A stretch of DNA of 64,000 nt from NCBI RefSeq assembly GCF_900115595.1, contig NZ_FOXA01000005.1:1-64000 (forward strand). Reading direction: 5' to 3'. The stretch is from Tranquillimonas alkanivorans (lineage in GTDB: Bacteria > Pseudomonadota > Alphaproteobacteria > Rhodobacterales > Rhodobacteraceae). This document shows, one piece after another, positions 24,329 to 32,900 of the stretch (the stretch's first letter is position 1; every line of letters begins with the position of its first letter). The notes below the pieces were generated by a model. The model made no database searches. It saw only the letters and a program-made list of their open reading frames with translations, and was not told where the DNA came from. Position numbers and translations under genes: made by a program.

Positions 24329-25594
24329 ATGAGCGCGACCAAGACGAGGCTGACAGATGCACAGGTGCGGGCGGCTGTCCTGCCTGACGGAAAGACAGAG
24401 GCGGTGCTGTGGGATACGGACGTTTCCGGCTTCGGGCTGCGGCTCCGCGGGAAGAGCAAGACGTTCATTCTGTCTTACCGGCCGCACGGGGCCGGGCGCG
24501 CGGCAAACGCCAAGCGGCTGAAGCTCGGAACGCCCTCGACCGTCGACGGTGTGAAAGAGGCGCGGCGCCTGGCGCGCGCTGCGCTGGGCAAGGTCGCCGC
24601 CGGCGAAGACCCTGTGGAGGAGCGGAAGCAGGAGAAGCGCCGCGCGGACGCCACGGTTGCGGCCCTCCTCGACCGGTACGACGCGCATCTCGAGCGGCGC
24701 CAGTACGTCACCCGCACGGACGTCCTGAGCCTCCTGCGCCGGCGCCTAGCGCCTCTTGCGGCGCGCGACTTGGCCGAAGTGAAGGGCTGGGAGCTCGCCG
24801 AGCTGATCGAGAAGCTCGACAAGGAGGGCAGGGGCAGCGCGGCGTCCACGTTCCGCACGCGGTGCAACACCTTCCTGAACTGGTGCGCCTTCGAGGCGCG
24901 CGTGATCGACAGCAACCCGCTCGCCGGCTATCGGCGCCGACGCGACACGCGGGCGGAACGGGTGGCCAAGAGGCAGCGCGGCCGGGCCCTCTCCGACGCT
25001 GAGCTTGCGGCGGTGTGGCGGACGGCGGGCGACGAGACTTCCTTCGGCCGTCTCGTCCGTTTCCTGATCCTCACAGGCTGCCGGCGGAATGAGGCGGCGA
25101 AGCTCCTGTGGAGCATGGCCGACCGCGAGCGCGCGCGGATCGACCTGCCGGCGACATTCACGAAACAGGCGCGCGGGCACACTGTCTTCATTGCGGGACC
25201 GCTCGAAGACCTGTTCGCCGCCTGTGACCTGGACGCGAGGGGATCCTACGTCTTCCCATCGCCGCGGACGGGCGGCCCGATGAGCGGGTGGAGCAAGATC
25301 ATGGATCCGCACGACCATCGGACGAAGGGCGGCACCACGCCGCGCACGCCCGGCTTTGTGAAAGCCTGCGGCGTCGACTTCACGCTGCACGACCTTCGGC
25401 GGACGTTCCGCACCGGGCTTTCACGGCTGGGCGTCGATCGAGAGATCGCCGAGCTCGCGCTGGGCCACGCTCGGGAGGACTTGGAGGCGAGGTATAATCG
25501 CGACGACTGCGAGACGGCGCTCCGGCAGGCTTTCGGCGCATGGGCGGAGCATGTGCGGCGCGAGGTCGACGAGCGCGGGAGCGTCTTCGACTGA
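24329..25594 (+). CDS. int: P4-type tyrosine integrase
   Basis: 421 aa from the ATG at 24329, with GGAGAAGG upstream. The N-terminal DUF4102-like arm-binding domain (LTDAQVRAAVLPDGKTEAV, then WDTDVSGFGLRL) is typical of P4/CP4 integrases. Catalytic residues are complete: Arg252 (TGCRRNEA), Lys279 (TKQARGHT), His354 and Arg357 (HDLRRTF), His380 (LGHA) and Tyr389 (ARYNRDD). It lies 141 bp from the attachment repeat and should integrate or excise the 24133-35402 element at tRNA-Pro. Confidence 0.93.
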   Translation: MSATKTRLTDAQVRAAVLPDGKTEAVLWDTDVSGFGLRLRGKSKTFILSYRPHGAGRAANAKRLKLGTPSTVDGVKEARRLARAALGKVAAGEDPVEERKQEKRRADATVAALLDRYDAHLERRQYVTRTDVLSLLRRRLAPLAARDLAEVKGWELAELIEKLDKEGRGSAASTFRTRCNTFLNWCAFEARVIDSNPLAGYRRRRDTRAERVAKRQRGRALSDAELAAVWRTAGDETSFGRLVRFLILTGCRRNEAAKLLWSMADRERARIDLPATFTKQARGHTVFIAGPLEDLFAACDLDARGSYVFPSPRTGGPMSGWSKIMDPHDHRTKGGTTPRTPGFVKACGVDFTLHDLRRTFRTGLSRLGVDREIAELALGHAREDLEARYNRDDCETALRQAFGAWAEHVRREVDERGSVFD

Positions 25595-25792
25595 CAGGCG
25601 GTCGAGCGAGAGCAACATCTAGTACGAACGCCCCTCGTAGAATCGATATCTTGCGACCCGCCGCGAATCGTGTTTATCCTCTTTCAAGACGCCTGCCACC
25701 CCTCGCCGGGTGGCGAAAGCGCGAAGCGATGATGCGCGGGCACCCTTTCTGGCCAGCGCGCTGCAAGAGCAGCGCGGCAGATGGAGGTGCTT

Positions 25793-26011
25793 ATGCCCCA
25801 CGCTCACCAACCCCATTCCCTCGACCTGGAGGCGCTGCCTCCCTCTTCTCTGCTAACGCGCAAGCAGGTTGCTCAGGTAATCGGCTTCTCTGAGGTCACG
25901 CTCAAGACTTGGGCGCGCGAAGGCCGCGGCCCCCGCATCACGCGGATCGAAGGAAAGCCGCGGTTCCGCGTCCGCGACGTGCAAGCGTGGATCGGTGGCG
26001 ACAATGGGTGA
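25793..26011 (+). CDS. AlpA/MerR-like excisionase or regulator
   Basis: 72 aa. The ATG at 25793 is chosen over 25781 because GGAGG lies 6 nt upstream. HTH LLTRKQVAQVIGFSEVTLK is followed by the wing GPRITRIEGKPRFRVRDVQAWI, the form of AlpA and MerR-type excisionases. Upstream, 25595-25792 holds a GCCACCC/GGGTGGC hairpin (25695-25714) but no gene. Its stop overlaps the next gene. Confidence 0.75.
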   Translation: MPHAHQPHSLDLEALPPSSLLTRKQVAQVIGFSEVTLKTWAREGRGPRITRIEGKPRFRVRDVQAWIGGDNG

Positions 26012-26732
26012 GGCGAGGAACAACACGCCGAGTCCGCTGCGTCATGTCCCGCGCAAGTCGCGCCTCTTCCGCCTTCTGGAGCACCTCGGCGGCCTCCCGA
26101 GCAAGAGCGGCCAAGACTGCCCGCCGCCGATGCTGATGCATGCAGCCGAGCAGGTGCTGCGCAACCGCATCGCCGCAGAGTATCGGGCGCGGGGGCTCAG
26201 CGAACACACCCTGCCGGAGTGCCACACGGAGCTTGTGGACTCGTTCGTGGAGGTTGAGTTGCGGAAGCTCAGCGACTTCATGCGTTCCGCAGAGGAGCCG
26301 GCGCCGCGGCGGCGAGGCGCCCCGACGATCGATCCCTTCGTCGGAACGATCATCGCGTTTCAGTACCTCATCGAGCGCGAGCGGGAGCCGGATGCCTCGG
26401 AAAACCGTCTCTTCGAGCTCACCGCCCGCTCCTTGGGGCCCGGCTTCCGCGGAGACCACATGCGGCGCGGCTTCAAGATCGGAGCGCGTCGCCTGGGCCT
26501 TGTCCTGAACGATCCGGAGGCGCTGTACCCGGCGTGGCTGCCTGTGGAGGCCGAGGCGTCATGGCAGCGATTGGGGACTGAGGGCACGCTCTTCCTGCTT
26601 CGCGCAGTGCGGCAGTTCGATGCCGAAGAGCGGGGCAACGAAAATCCGTCTTCGGCTCAGCTTTTACCGTTCTCCTCCCGCGCCGACTCTCGAACGCGGC
26701 ACAAAGAGGAGCCGAAGGCATGTCGACACTGA
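26004..26732 (+). CDS. Unknown phage/satellite protein (242 aa)
   Basis: Read from the ATG at 26004, overlapping the AlpA-like stop by 8 nt; a GTG at 25995 is the alternative. Mostly helical and Arg/Glu rich, with segments such as PRKSRLFRLLEHLGGLPSKS and FKIGARRLGLVLNDPEALYP. No recognised family. Being between two small DNA-binding proteins and upstream of the replication gene suggests a regulatory or replication-accessory role. Confidence 0.55.
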   Translation: MGEARNNTPSPLRHVPRKSRLFRLLEHLGGLPSKSGQDCPPPMLMHAAEQVLRNRIAAEYRARGLSEHTLPECHTELVDSFVEVELRKLSDFMRSAEEPAPRRRGAPTIDPFVGTIIAFQYLIEREREPDASENRLFELTARSLGPGFRGDHMRRGFKIGARRLGLVLNDPEALYPAWLPVEAEASWQRLGTEGTLFLLRAVRQFDAEERGNENPSSAQLLPFSSRADSRTRHKEEPKACRH

Positions 26733-26989
26733 GGGCGCCGCTCTGCTGGCGGGATTGCGAATACGTCAGCGCCGCCAACGCTGCGCGGATCGCGGGGCGT
26801 ACGCCGGGCTGGGTGCGCGGCGCGATAGTCGCGGGCGAGCTCCGCGCCGTCCGCCTGCCGACTGGCGGACCGCCAGTCGTGACGGTGGAAAGCCTGGTGC
26901 GACTGCTGGACTCGGCGGCCCCGCTTGACGGGCCGGCCGTTCCGGCTGGCCGCCGGTCCCCGCTGCGGCTCGTCGCCGACAACTCCTGA
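26720..26989 (+). CDS. Small HTH protein
   Basis: 89 aa; overlaps the preceding gene by 13 nt and has GAGGAG about 8 nt before its ATG. YVSAANAARIAGRTPGWVRG followed by AGELRAVRLPTGGPPVVTVESLV reads as an HTH with a wing, as in excisionase-type DNA-binding proteins. Ends in a Pro/Arg-rich tail. Confidence 0.6.
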   Translation: MSTLRAPLCWRDCEYVSAANAARIAGRTPGWVRGAIVAGELRAVRLPTGGPPVVTVESLVRLLDSAAPLDGPAVPAGRRSPLRLVADNS

Positions 26990-27043
26990 AACGCAAAGGC
27001 GCGCCGCGGGGCCACACCGCAGACGCGCCAAAGGAAGTACCAG

Positions 27044-29284
27044 ATGCACGAAGACTACAGCCAGACTCCCTCTGACGCAAATCCCGCCGACGCTGTGCCA
27101 AGCGCGGAGAAGGCCGCGGAGTTCCTCTCAGCGGTTGCGGGCGAGGGCCCTATCGCCGTCGCGCAAATCGTGCCGGACGCCGGCGGCGTGAACGGCGCGA
27201 CATTCAACCTGCCGGAGCAGCGCAGCGCATTGGAGGCGTGGATCGCCGAACGCGAAGGGCGGGCGAACCTCTACTATTCCCTCAACACGCCCGCACCGGC
27301 AGAGGAACGGCGCGGGAAGGCGGGGCGCCTGACGGAGGCGGACGTGACGCACATTCGCGGCGTCGCTGTCGACGTGGACCCGCGGCCGGGCTCGCTCGAG
27401 GAAGAGCGGGCGCGGCTGGTGCAGATGGCGCAGAAGGAGGCGGCGAATTTCTTCGGCTCGCCGACGGCGATCGTGGACAGTGGCGGCGGCGTTCAGATGC
27501 TGTGGCTGTTCGATAAGCCGATGAAGCACACGCCGGAGGCGGCCGAGGCTGTGAAGGCGCAGGCGCGCGGCTTGGGTCAGCGGTTCGGCTCCGACGCGGT
27601 GCAGAGCCTGGAGCACCTGTTCCGGCTGCCGTTCACCCGCAACCTGCCGGATGCGAAGAAACGCGCACGGGGCCGGCGAGAGGCAACGGCGCGGCTCCTG
27701 GATATGAGCGGCGACCGCCACACCCTCGAGGGGCTGCGCCACATCGCGCCCCCGGCGGCGCCCCGGGCGGAGCGTGTGGAGGCGCTGGGCCCTGACCTGG
27801 ACTATGCGGCGGTGCTCGAGGCGCTGGGCGAGCCCGGCGCATTGCCGGAGCGGCTGCGCGAGGTAGCCGGGGCATGTGCCAAGCGGCGCGAGGAGATCCT
27901 CGGCGAGGCTGCCGGCGACCGCTCGACGAGCGACTATAGGATCGCCGCGCATGTGGTGCGGGAGCATCGGATCACGGATGCAACAGAGGTCGCGCAGGTT
28001 GTCTTCGCGGTGTCGCCGGATCGGCTGTCGGACGAAGAGGAGCGGGGCCGCGGCGAATACTATTGCCGGCACACCGTGGGCAAGGTGCTGGCGCGGAATG
28101 AGCCGAACCTTGATCCGCTCGACTTCTTCGAGGTGATCGACCCGGCCGAGCTGACGCAGGACAGGAAACTGCAGGAGATGTTCGGGCGCGGCGCTGGTGC
28201 CGACGTCTTTGAGTCGCTGTCGATCGACGAGATTTTCGAACTGCCCGATCCCGTCTTCGCGATCGACCGCCACATTCCCGAAGGCGGCATGGGCTTCCTC
28301 TATGGGGCCCCGGGCTGCGGCAAGAGCTTCATCGCCTTGGACTGGGCGCTGCACATGGCCTACGGCTTGCCGACCTGGCACGGCGACGCGATCCGAACGC
28401 GGCCCGGCGCGGCTGTCGTCTATATCGCTCGCGAGGGCTCTTCGGGCTTCAAGGCGCGGATCCACGCCTGGCAGCGCAGCCGCCTCTTACCGCAGGACCG
28501 CCGCCCGCAGTTCCAGCTTATCCGCCAAAGCCTCAGCTTCATGCAGCCGGAGGACGTGGCGCGCCTGCGGCGGACTGTGGAGGCGAACGTGTCGGGCCCG
28601 GTTGACCTGATCGTTGTGGACACCGTGTCGCGCGTCATGCCGGGCGCCGACGAGAACCTGCAGAAGGAAATGACGCTCTTTGTGCGGGCGTGTGACGCGC
28701 TGCAGGACGCCTTCGGATGTATCGTCCTGGGCGTTCATCACAGCGGCAAGCAAGGCGACATGCGCGGCTCTTCGGTGCTGAAGGGCGCGGGTGACTTCGT
28801 CTTCAAGCTCGAGCGCGCCGAGGGCGCGGACGTGGCGACGCTGCATTGCGAGAAGCAGAAGGACGCGCCCGACGGGTGGGCGGAAAAGTATCGAATGGCG
28901 AAGGTGCAGTGGGCGGACGGCGCCGGCGACCGCTCGTCGCTCGTGCCGCACAGGATGGCAGAGGCCGAACGGACTGCGGCCGAGGAGAAGCATGCACAGG
29001 CACTCGCGCAGATCGTGCTCGGCGTGCTCGACGGCAGGGAGGCGGCGCTATGGTCCGAGATCAAGGCGGCCGCGAGGGCACACGCGCAGCCGGGCGGGGC
29101 GCTGCGTCCCGCGAAGAAGGATGACGACGTTCGGGACCAGCTCACTCAGGCGCTGAGCGGAAAGGGCGTGACGGTCGATATGCTCGGACAGACTGTCCGG
29201 GTTTGGGCGGAGAAAGCCGGTGCCGCTCGCACCGCACCGTGGCGTTTCGCTTACCGAGAGGTTGCCGAGGAGGACGGGGCATGA
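27044..29284 (+). CDS. Primase-helicase (RepA-like AAA ATPase)
   Basis: 746 aa. The N-terminal half resembles an AEP-type primase: acidic pair VAVDVDP (Asp110, Asp112), the SGGG motif IVDSGGGVQMLW (143-154) and a helical linker. The C-terminal half is a RecA/RepA-like helicase: Walker A GAPGCGKS (421-428), Walker B LIVVDTVSRV (Asp526) and sensor LGVHHSGKQGDMRGSS. Such fusions replicate satellites and plasmids. The candidate origin begins inside its last codons and extends past its stop. Confidence 0.82.
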   Translation: MHEDYSQTPSDANPADAVPSAEKAAEFLSAVAGEGPIAVAQIVPDAGGVNGATFNLPEQRSALEAWIAEREGRANLYYSLNTPAPAEERRGKAGRLTEADVTHIRGVAVDVDPRPGSLEEERARLVQMAQKEAANFFGSPTAIVDSGGGVQMLWLFDKPMKHTPEAAEAVKAQARGLGQRFGSDAVQSLEHLFRLPFTRNLPDAKKRARGRREATARLLDMSGDRHTLEGLRHIAPPAAPRAERVEALGPDLDYAAVLEALGEPGALPERLREVAGACAKRREEILGEAAGDRSTSDYRIAAHVVREHRITDATEVAQVVFAVSPDRLSDEEERGRGEYYCRHTVGKVLARNEPNLDPLDFFEVIDPAELTQDRKLQEMFGRGAGADVFESLSIDEIFELPDPVFAIDRHIPEGGMGFLYGAPGCGKSFIALDWALHMAYGLPTWHGDAIRTRPGAAVVYIAREGSSGFKARIHAWQRSRLLPQDRRPQFQLIRQSLSFMQPEDVARLRRTVEANVSGPVDLIVVDTVSRVMPGADENLQKEMTLFVRACDALQDAFGCIVLGVHHSGKQGDMRGSSVLKGAGDFVFKLERAEGADVATLHCEKQKDAPDGWAEKYRMAKVQWADGAGDRSSLVPHRMAEAERTAAEEKHAQALAQIVLGVLDGREAALWSEIKAAARAHAQPGGALRPAKKDDDVRDQLTQALSGKGVTVDMLGQTVRVWAEKAGAARTAPWRFAYREVAEEDGA

Positions 29285-29466
29285 TCGCGCAAAAAGCCTT
29301 ACCGAAGCTTAACCTCGGCTTGCCGAGGGTAAGGAAAAAATGCAGCGCACGCAGTGGCTTAGCGGCTTTTCGGGCGTTGCTTAACCCTTACCGAACACCC
29401 GGTAACCGGCAAGGGTCGAAAATCCTCATATTTTTCAGGGGGTTGAGGCTTACCGGGCTTACCCTC
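29250..29466. other. Iteron-like repeats and AT-rich patch, candidate replication origin
   Basis: CTTACCG occurs at 29250, 29298, 29387 and 29449, with a fifth related CTTACCC at 29458; inverted GGTAAGG lies at 29328-29334. A CCTCGGC/GCCGAGG hairpin is at 29313-29328, and 29418-29438 is an AT-rich patch in otherwise GC-rich DNA. The position just 3' of the replicase matches known phage-satellite origins. An ORF from 29281 to 29571 crosses this region but looks non-coding. Confidence 0.5.
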
Positions 29467-29567
29467 CCTACGGGAGCGCCGCCAAGGGGCAAGGCGCGCG
29501 CCCTTGGGGTCCACAGGGCGCCTTCGGCGACGCCCGAAGTGTGTAAGCTTATGCGGAGGTGTGTACG

Positions 29568-30137
29568 ATGAGCGCAGAGAAACGCGGGCGTTCCACAGGC
29601 AGATTGCCAACCGAGGAGGCGCGGCGCCGCGGGCTCAGAAACTCCCTTGCGAAGCGCGCGGCCGCGCCGCGGTGTGGAGCCAAGCGCCGGACTGACGGCG
29701 AACCCTGCACACAGCCTGTGCCCGAGGCGGGCAAGCGGTGCCGCTACCACGGCGGCGCCACGCCGAAGGGGAAGGAATGGCATCGTCGCCAGTGGCCGAG
29801 GAAGGGCGCGGCGCCGTCGCGGCTAAAGGGCAAGATGCTCGCGCTCGCGGTGCGCGACCGGAAGGCGGAAGAACGACGCGCAGCGATGACGCCGGAAGAA
29901 CTCGAGGCGCACGAGAAGCACCGGCGCGCAGTCCGACCCGGAACGCCCTCACAGCGTCAGCAAGCGCGCAGGGCGCGAGAGGCGCGGCAGCTTGTGGAGG
30001 AGTTGGACCGCAAGCGCGAGGGCCCTCCTACGGGCGAACAGGCGGCGCTGGCGGCGCAGATTGCAGAGCTCGAGGCAAAGGCGGAGCGGCTGAGGGCAGA
30101 AGAGACCGAACGACGGACGGAAGGAACGAAGCGATGA
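29568..30137 (+). CDS. HGG-motif zinc-binding protein of phage elements
   Basis: 189 aa from the ATG at 29568; GGAGG lies 8 nt upstream. A Cys/His cluster CGAKRRTDGEPCTQPVPEAG then CRYHGGATPKG resembles the HGG-type Cys-rich proteins common in phages and islands. The remainder is a very charged coiled coil (res about 90-189). Possibly a DNA-packaging or nucleic-acid-binding accessory; no precise function known to me. Its stop overlaps the next start (ATGA). Confidence 0.65.
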   Translation: MSAEKRGRSTGRLPTEEARRRGLRNSLAKRAAAPRCGAKRRTDGEPCTQPVPEAGKRCRYHGGATPKGKEWHRRQWPRKGAAPSRLKGKMLALAVRDRKAEERRAAMTPEELEAHEKHRRAVRPGTPSQRQQARRAREARQLVEELDRKREGPPTGEQAALAAQIAELEAKAERLRAEETERRTEGTKR

Positions 30138-30445
30138 CACGAGACGAAGACACCGCCGCGCAGGCGCTCGCACGGAACATGCACCGGATTCGGACGGAGG
30201 GGCTAGACGCCGCGACCGACGCCGGGATCCGCCTCTTGCAGGATCCGAAGGCGCCCGCCCAGGCGAAGAGCGCCACGATCAACGCCATGTTCCGGGCGTC
30301 CGGGCTCTTCGGGAAGCAGGAGGACGAAGAAGAACTTGAGCCGCACGAGATGACGAGCGCCCAGCTAGATCGCGCGATCAAGAAGCAGGAAGAGAAGCTG
30401 CGCGCGGCCGCGGCAGGGAAGGACGTCGACGGACTCTTTGACTAA
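30134..30445 (+). CDS. Small unknown phage-like protein
   Basis: 103 aa, translationally coupled to the HGG protein by an ATGA overlap. Helical and acidic/basic, with QAKSATINAMFRASGLFGKQ followed by an acidic patch EEELEPHEM and a Lys-rich coiled segment. Organisation and size recall small-terminase-like or packaging-accessory genes, but no motif proves it. Confidence 0.55.
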   Translation: MTRDEDTAAQALARNMHRIRTEGLDAATDAGIRLLQDPKAPAQAKSATINAMFRASGLFGKQEDEEELEPHEMTSAQLDRAIKKQEEKLRAAAAGKDVDGLFD

Positions 30446-30465
30446 GGCGCCCGATCCGATCCAGC

Positions 30466-30499
30466 ATCGACGCGGGCCCCTCTAACGGCCCGTGTCGAT
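30466..30499 (+). terminator. Stem-loop after the packaging-like gene pair
   Basis: A 13-bp stem (ATCGACGCGGGCC pairing with GGCCCGTGTCGAT, one mismatch) and an 8-nt loop, 20 nt after the stop at 30445. It ends directly before an ATG at 30500, which supports the later start for the next gene. Confidence 0.5.
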
Positions 30500-30526
30500 A
30501 TGACGAGTTACTTGAGGGATCAGAAA

Positions 30527-31060
30527 ATGGCTGTTGAAGCGGACCGCTACGTCAATTCGGAACTTTCAGACAAGCTCCTCGCGCTGGTGCAGTCATACCT
30601 GCTGTTGTGCGTGGTGGTCTTCGTGCTCTGGGCGACTCTGCCGCCGGCTTGGGCGCTCGCCTTGACGGTCCTAGCGCACCTGTTTTTGAACCTCGTCTTC
30701 CTCTCGCTCACCTGTCTGAGCAATATGCTTTCAAACGACCGCGTGCTTTCGCTCGGGCAAGCTGGTGCCCTGATGCATTTTGCTAGTGCTGAGCGTGAAG
30801 GCGCCTTCAGAGCCCGGGTTGAGCAGTCATTTTCCGCGGGTGATGCGATGTTAAGGGAGGCGCGGCGAGCTGGACCGACTGCGGCCGGGTATCCTGAGCT
30901 TGAATCGGAGCACGGCCGCCGCGCCCTGTGGCGTGGGGCTGCAGGTTTATTGGCCGAGTTCGCGCTCTTGGCGATCGTTTCGGCTGCTGGACTCTATTCG
31001 GCTCCCCTGCTGGGCTCGCTCCTCACGGGCTTTGAAAGCTGGGTCATCTCGCTTCGCTAG
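30527..31060 (+). CDS. Unknown membrane protein
   Basis: 177 aa from the ATG at 30527, chosen for its GAGGG 8 nt upstream; 30500 lies against a hairpin. Two adjacent hydrophobic segments (LLALVQSYLLLCVVVFVLW and ALTVLAHLFLNLVFLSLTCL) and a C-terminal one (GLLAEFALLAIVSAAGLY) predict three membrane spans around a soluble loop. No family recognised. Codon use looks less GC-biased than neighbours. Its 3' end overlaps the convergent resolvase gene by 17 nt. Confidence 0.6.
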   Translation: MAVEADRYVNSELSDKLLALVQSYLLLCVVVFVLWATLPPAWALALTVLAHLFLNLVFLSLTCLSNMLSNDRVLSLGQAGALMHFASAEREGAFRARVEQSFSAGDAMLREARRAGPTAAGYPELESEHGRRALWRGAAGLLAEFALLAIVSAAGLYSAPLLGSLLTGFESWVISLR

Positions 31061-31604
31061 CCTGATAGCTTCCGTTCAGCACACGATATACGGACGCACG
31101 TCCGATGCCGAGCTGTGAGGCGATCGCGGAGGCGCCGAGCCCCTCGGCGCGGAGCCGCTGAACCTCCGCGGCGTCGATCGTCGCGCGGCGCCCCTTGTAG
31201 ACGCCCTTCGCCTTTGCGCGGGCGATCCCTTCCGCCTGACGCTTGCGGATGATGTTGCGTTCAAACTCGGCGAAAGCGCCCATCATCTGGAGCTGAAGGC
31301 GCGACAGCGGATCGTCGGCGCCCGGCGAGAAGCGCAGTCGCTCTTGCAGGAACTCAACACAGACGCCCTTGTCATTCAGTTCCTGCACGATGCCTTGGAG
31401 GTCGCGAAGATCGCGCCCGAGCCGATCGAGGCTGTGAACGACAACCTCGTCACCCTCGCGCGCCCATTCCATCATCTGCACCAGCGCGGGCCGGTCGCGC
31501 TTCGCGCCGCTCACCTTCTCCTCGAACACCTTCTCGCAATCCGCCAGCTCCTGGCGCTCGAGGTTCTGGTCTTCGGTGCTCACCCGTCTGTAACCGATCC
31601 GCAT
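31044..31604 (-). CDS. Serine recombinase (Tn3/Hin resolvase family)
   Basis: 186 aa. Nucleophile Ser9 in IGYRRVSTEDQNLERQ, catalytic Arg region HSLDRLGRDLRDL, the E-helix FAEFERNIIRKRQAEGI, and a C-terminal HTH (GLGASAIASQLGIGRASVYR). Length is normal for a resolvase or invertase. GAGGGCGAG lies just before the ATG. The spacer upstream holds candidate crossover sites. It may resolve element multimers or invert a segment; no transposase accompanies it. Confidence 0.9.
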   Translation of the reverse strand: MRIGYRRVSTEDQNLERQELADCEKVFEEKVSGAKRDRPALVQMMEWAREGDEVVVHSLDRLGRDLRDLQGIVQELNDKGVCVEFLQERLRFSPGADDPLSRLQLQMMGAFAEFERNIIRKRQAEGIARAKAKGVYKGRRATIDAAEVQRLRAEGLGASAIASQLGIGRASVYRVLNGSYQASEAR

Positions 31605-31615
31605 GTCTCGCCCTC

Positions 31616-31687
31616 ACTGTCTCATTTGGGTCTAGACTAGGTCTAGGAGGCGCAGGAGGTATTTGCAAGACATTTATTTGAGACAGT
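31616..31687. promoter_or_regulatory. Candidate res site of the serine recombinase
   Basis: ACTGTCTCATTT (31616-31627) and ATTTGAGACAGT (31676-31687) form an inverted pair with 10 of 12 matches, around a TCTAGA palindrome. Several more GAGAC/GTCTC units run on to about 31735. Resolvase sites normally lie just upstream of the gene. No gene is seen in 31688-31863. Confidence 0.4.
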
Positions 31688-31866
31688 CTCGGCGTCTCAT
31701 CGTCTCGTCTCGGCAGGGCGTACCCAAACGAGACGCAGTTCGGCGCCGCGAGGTGTGAAGCAGCGGCATCCAGGTGCGCCGCTGTCCCTTTTGTCGCTCA
31801 ACTTCCACCGTGACATACATCTTGCGGCCGGCTTAGGTTGACCGCTGCACATCCAAGGGACGAGTG

Positions 31867-32112
31867 ATGATCGCGAAGGAAGCGGCAGATTATTGGCATG
31901 GCGCAGCAGAGGCGCGCGCGTTGACAGGAAGAGAGGGCGTCGAGGTGATCGCGTCTGCAATTGAGCGAATAGAGGCCGCGGCGTTGCATGCCGCGCCTCC
32001 CGTTGCCATGCGGGCGATGGATACGCTCGAGTATCTGTCGGCGAGCGGACCGACGGCCGTTGTGCGCGAAGCGGCAGTGGACGCTCTGAGATGGATCAGG
32101 GCACCCCGGTAA
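31867..32112 (+). CDS. Small unknown protein
   Basis: 81 aa from the second of two adjacent ATGs (31864, 31867), with AAGGGA upstream. Alanine-rich and helical (ERIEAAALHAAPPVAMRAMD). No motif recognised. The following stretch 32113-32354 is GC-rich with short inverted repeats and no supported gene. Confidence 0.4.
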   Translation: MIAKEAADYWHGAAEARALTGREGVEVIASAIERIEAAALHAAPPVAMRAMDTLEYLSASGPTAVVREAAVDALRWIRAPR

Positions 32113-32354
32113 TCGACGGGAGCCGTTGGGCGGGACGGTGCCGGACCCCGCCGCAGGCACCTAGCCGGCGGGAACCGCCCCCCGGGTACAGTCCGAACAA
32201 TCGCCAAATGCCAGTGCCCGGCCCGCGAACATAACCGCGGCCCGCTGGAACTTTCGGAACCACCGCTTGACGAGAAACCGCCGCGCGCGGCTGTTTTTCC
32301 GTTCACCGTACGCGGCCACGATGCGGTAAAGTCACCCGAACGCGAGGCCACCGC

Positions 32355-32900
32355 ATGTTCGCAATCCATCGAAGAGACCCCCGCCGCTCTGAGCCCGAGG
32401 CGCTCGACGCGGCGCAGATGCACGCCGGCATGTTCCTGGACGACACCCCCTCCGCGCCCGGTTCGATGCCGTGGGCGCTCCGCCTCTACGACCTCGCCTT
32501 CCTGTGCTTCGAGGTGCGGGAGAACCTCGCCGGCCGGCGCATCTCCCCTGCCGTGGGGGACGAGGCGCGCCGCTTGCTTGAGCGTGTGAAGGCCTGCCTT
32601 TTGCAGCAGTTCCCGGCGCTGGGCCCGATCGACCGCATTTCGGCGGCCTGTGACGGGCTTCAATTCCTCGTCCGCTGTGCAAGCGAAGGCACGCCGGACG
32701 ATCAGCGCCGCGCCTTCAGAATGGCGCATGTGAACGCACAGTGGCTGCAGAACGTCGCGCACAACGCTTACCTGGATGCGGAATGGCGGAAGGCGCAGGG
32801 CGCAGAGCGAGCGGCCGTAGTGGACGCGCTGCGCGAAGAGTGGTCGCCCGTGACGGTGCTCATCCCCCGCCACAAGCTTCGTTACGAGGTGCCAGCGTGA
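32355..32900 (+). CDS. Unknown element protein (181 aa)
   Basis: Globular, mostly helical protein (for example LALRLYDLAFLCFEV-like region near res 40 and LLERVKACLLQQFPALGPID). No recognisable family, signal or metal motif. Its stop overlaps the GTG of the next gene, so the two are probably cotranslated as part of the right-hand cargo of the element. Confidence 0.5.
   Translation: MFAIHRRDPRRSEPEALDAAQMHAGMFLDDTPSAPGSMPWALRLYDLAFLCFEVRENLAGRRISPAVGDEARRLLERVKACLLQQFPALGPIDRISAACDGLQFLVRCASEGTPDDQRRAFRMAHVNAQWLQNVAHNAYLDAEWRKAQGAERAAVVDALREEWSPVTVLIPRHKLRYEVPA

Noticed and set aside
27128-28465. 445-aa ORF on the minus strand inside the primase-helicase gene
   Set aside because: Opposite-strand shadow in GC-rich DNA: Arg/His/Ala-rich with no motifs, whereas the plus frame has clear ATPase motifs.
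29281-29571. 96-aa ORF overlapping the primase-helicase stop
   Set aside because: It runs through direct repeats, hairpins and an AT-rich patch, and its composition is not protein-like. Treated as a candidate origin.
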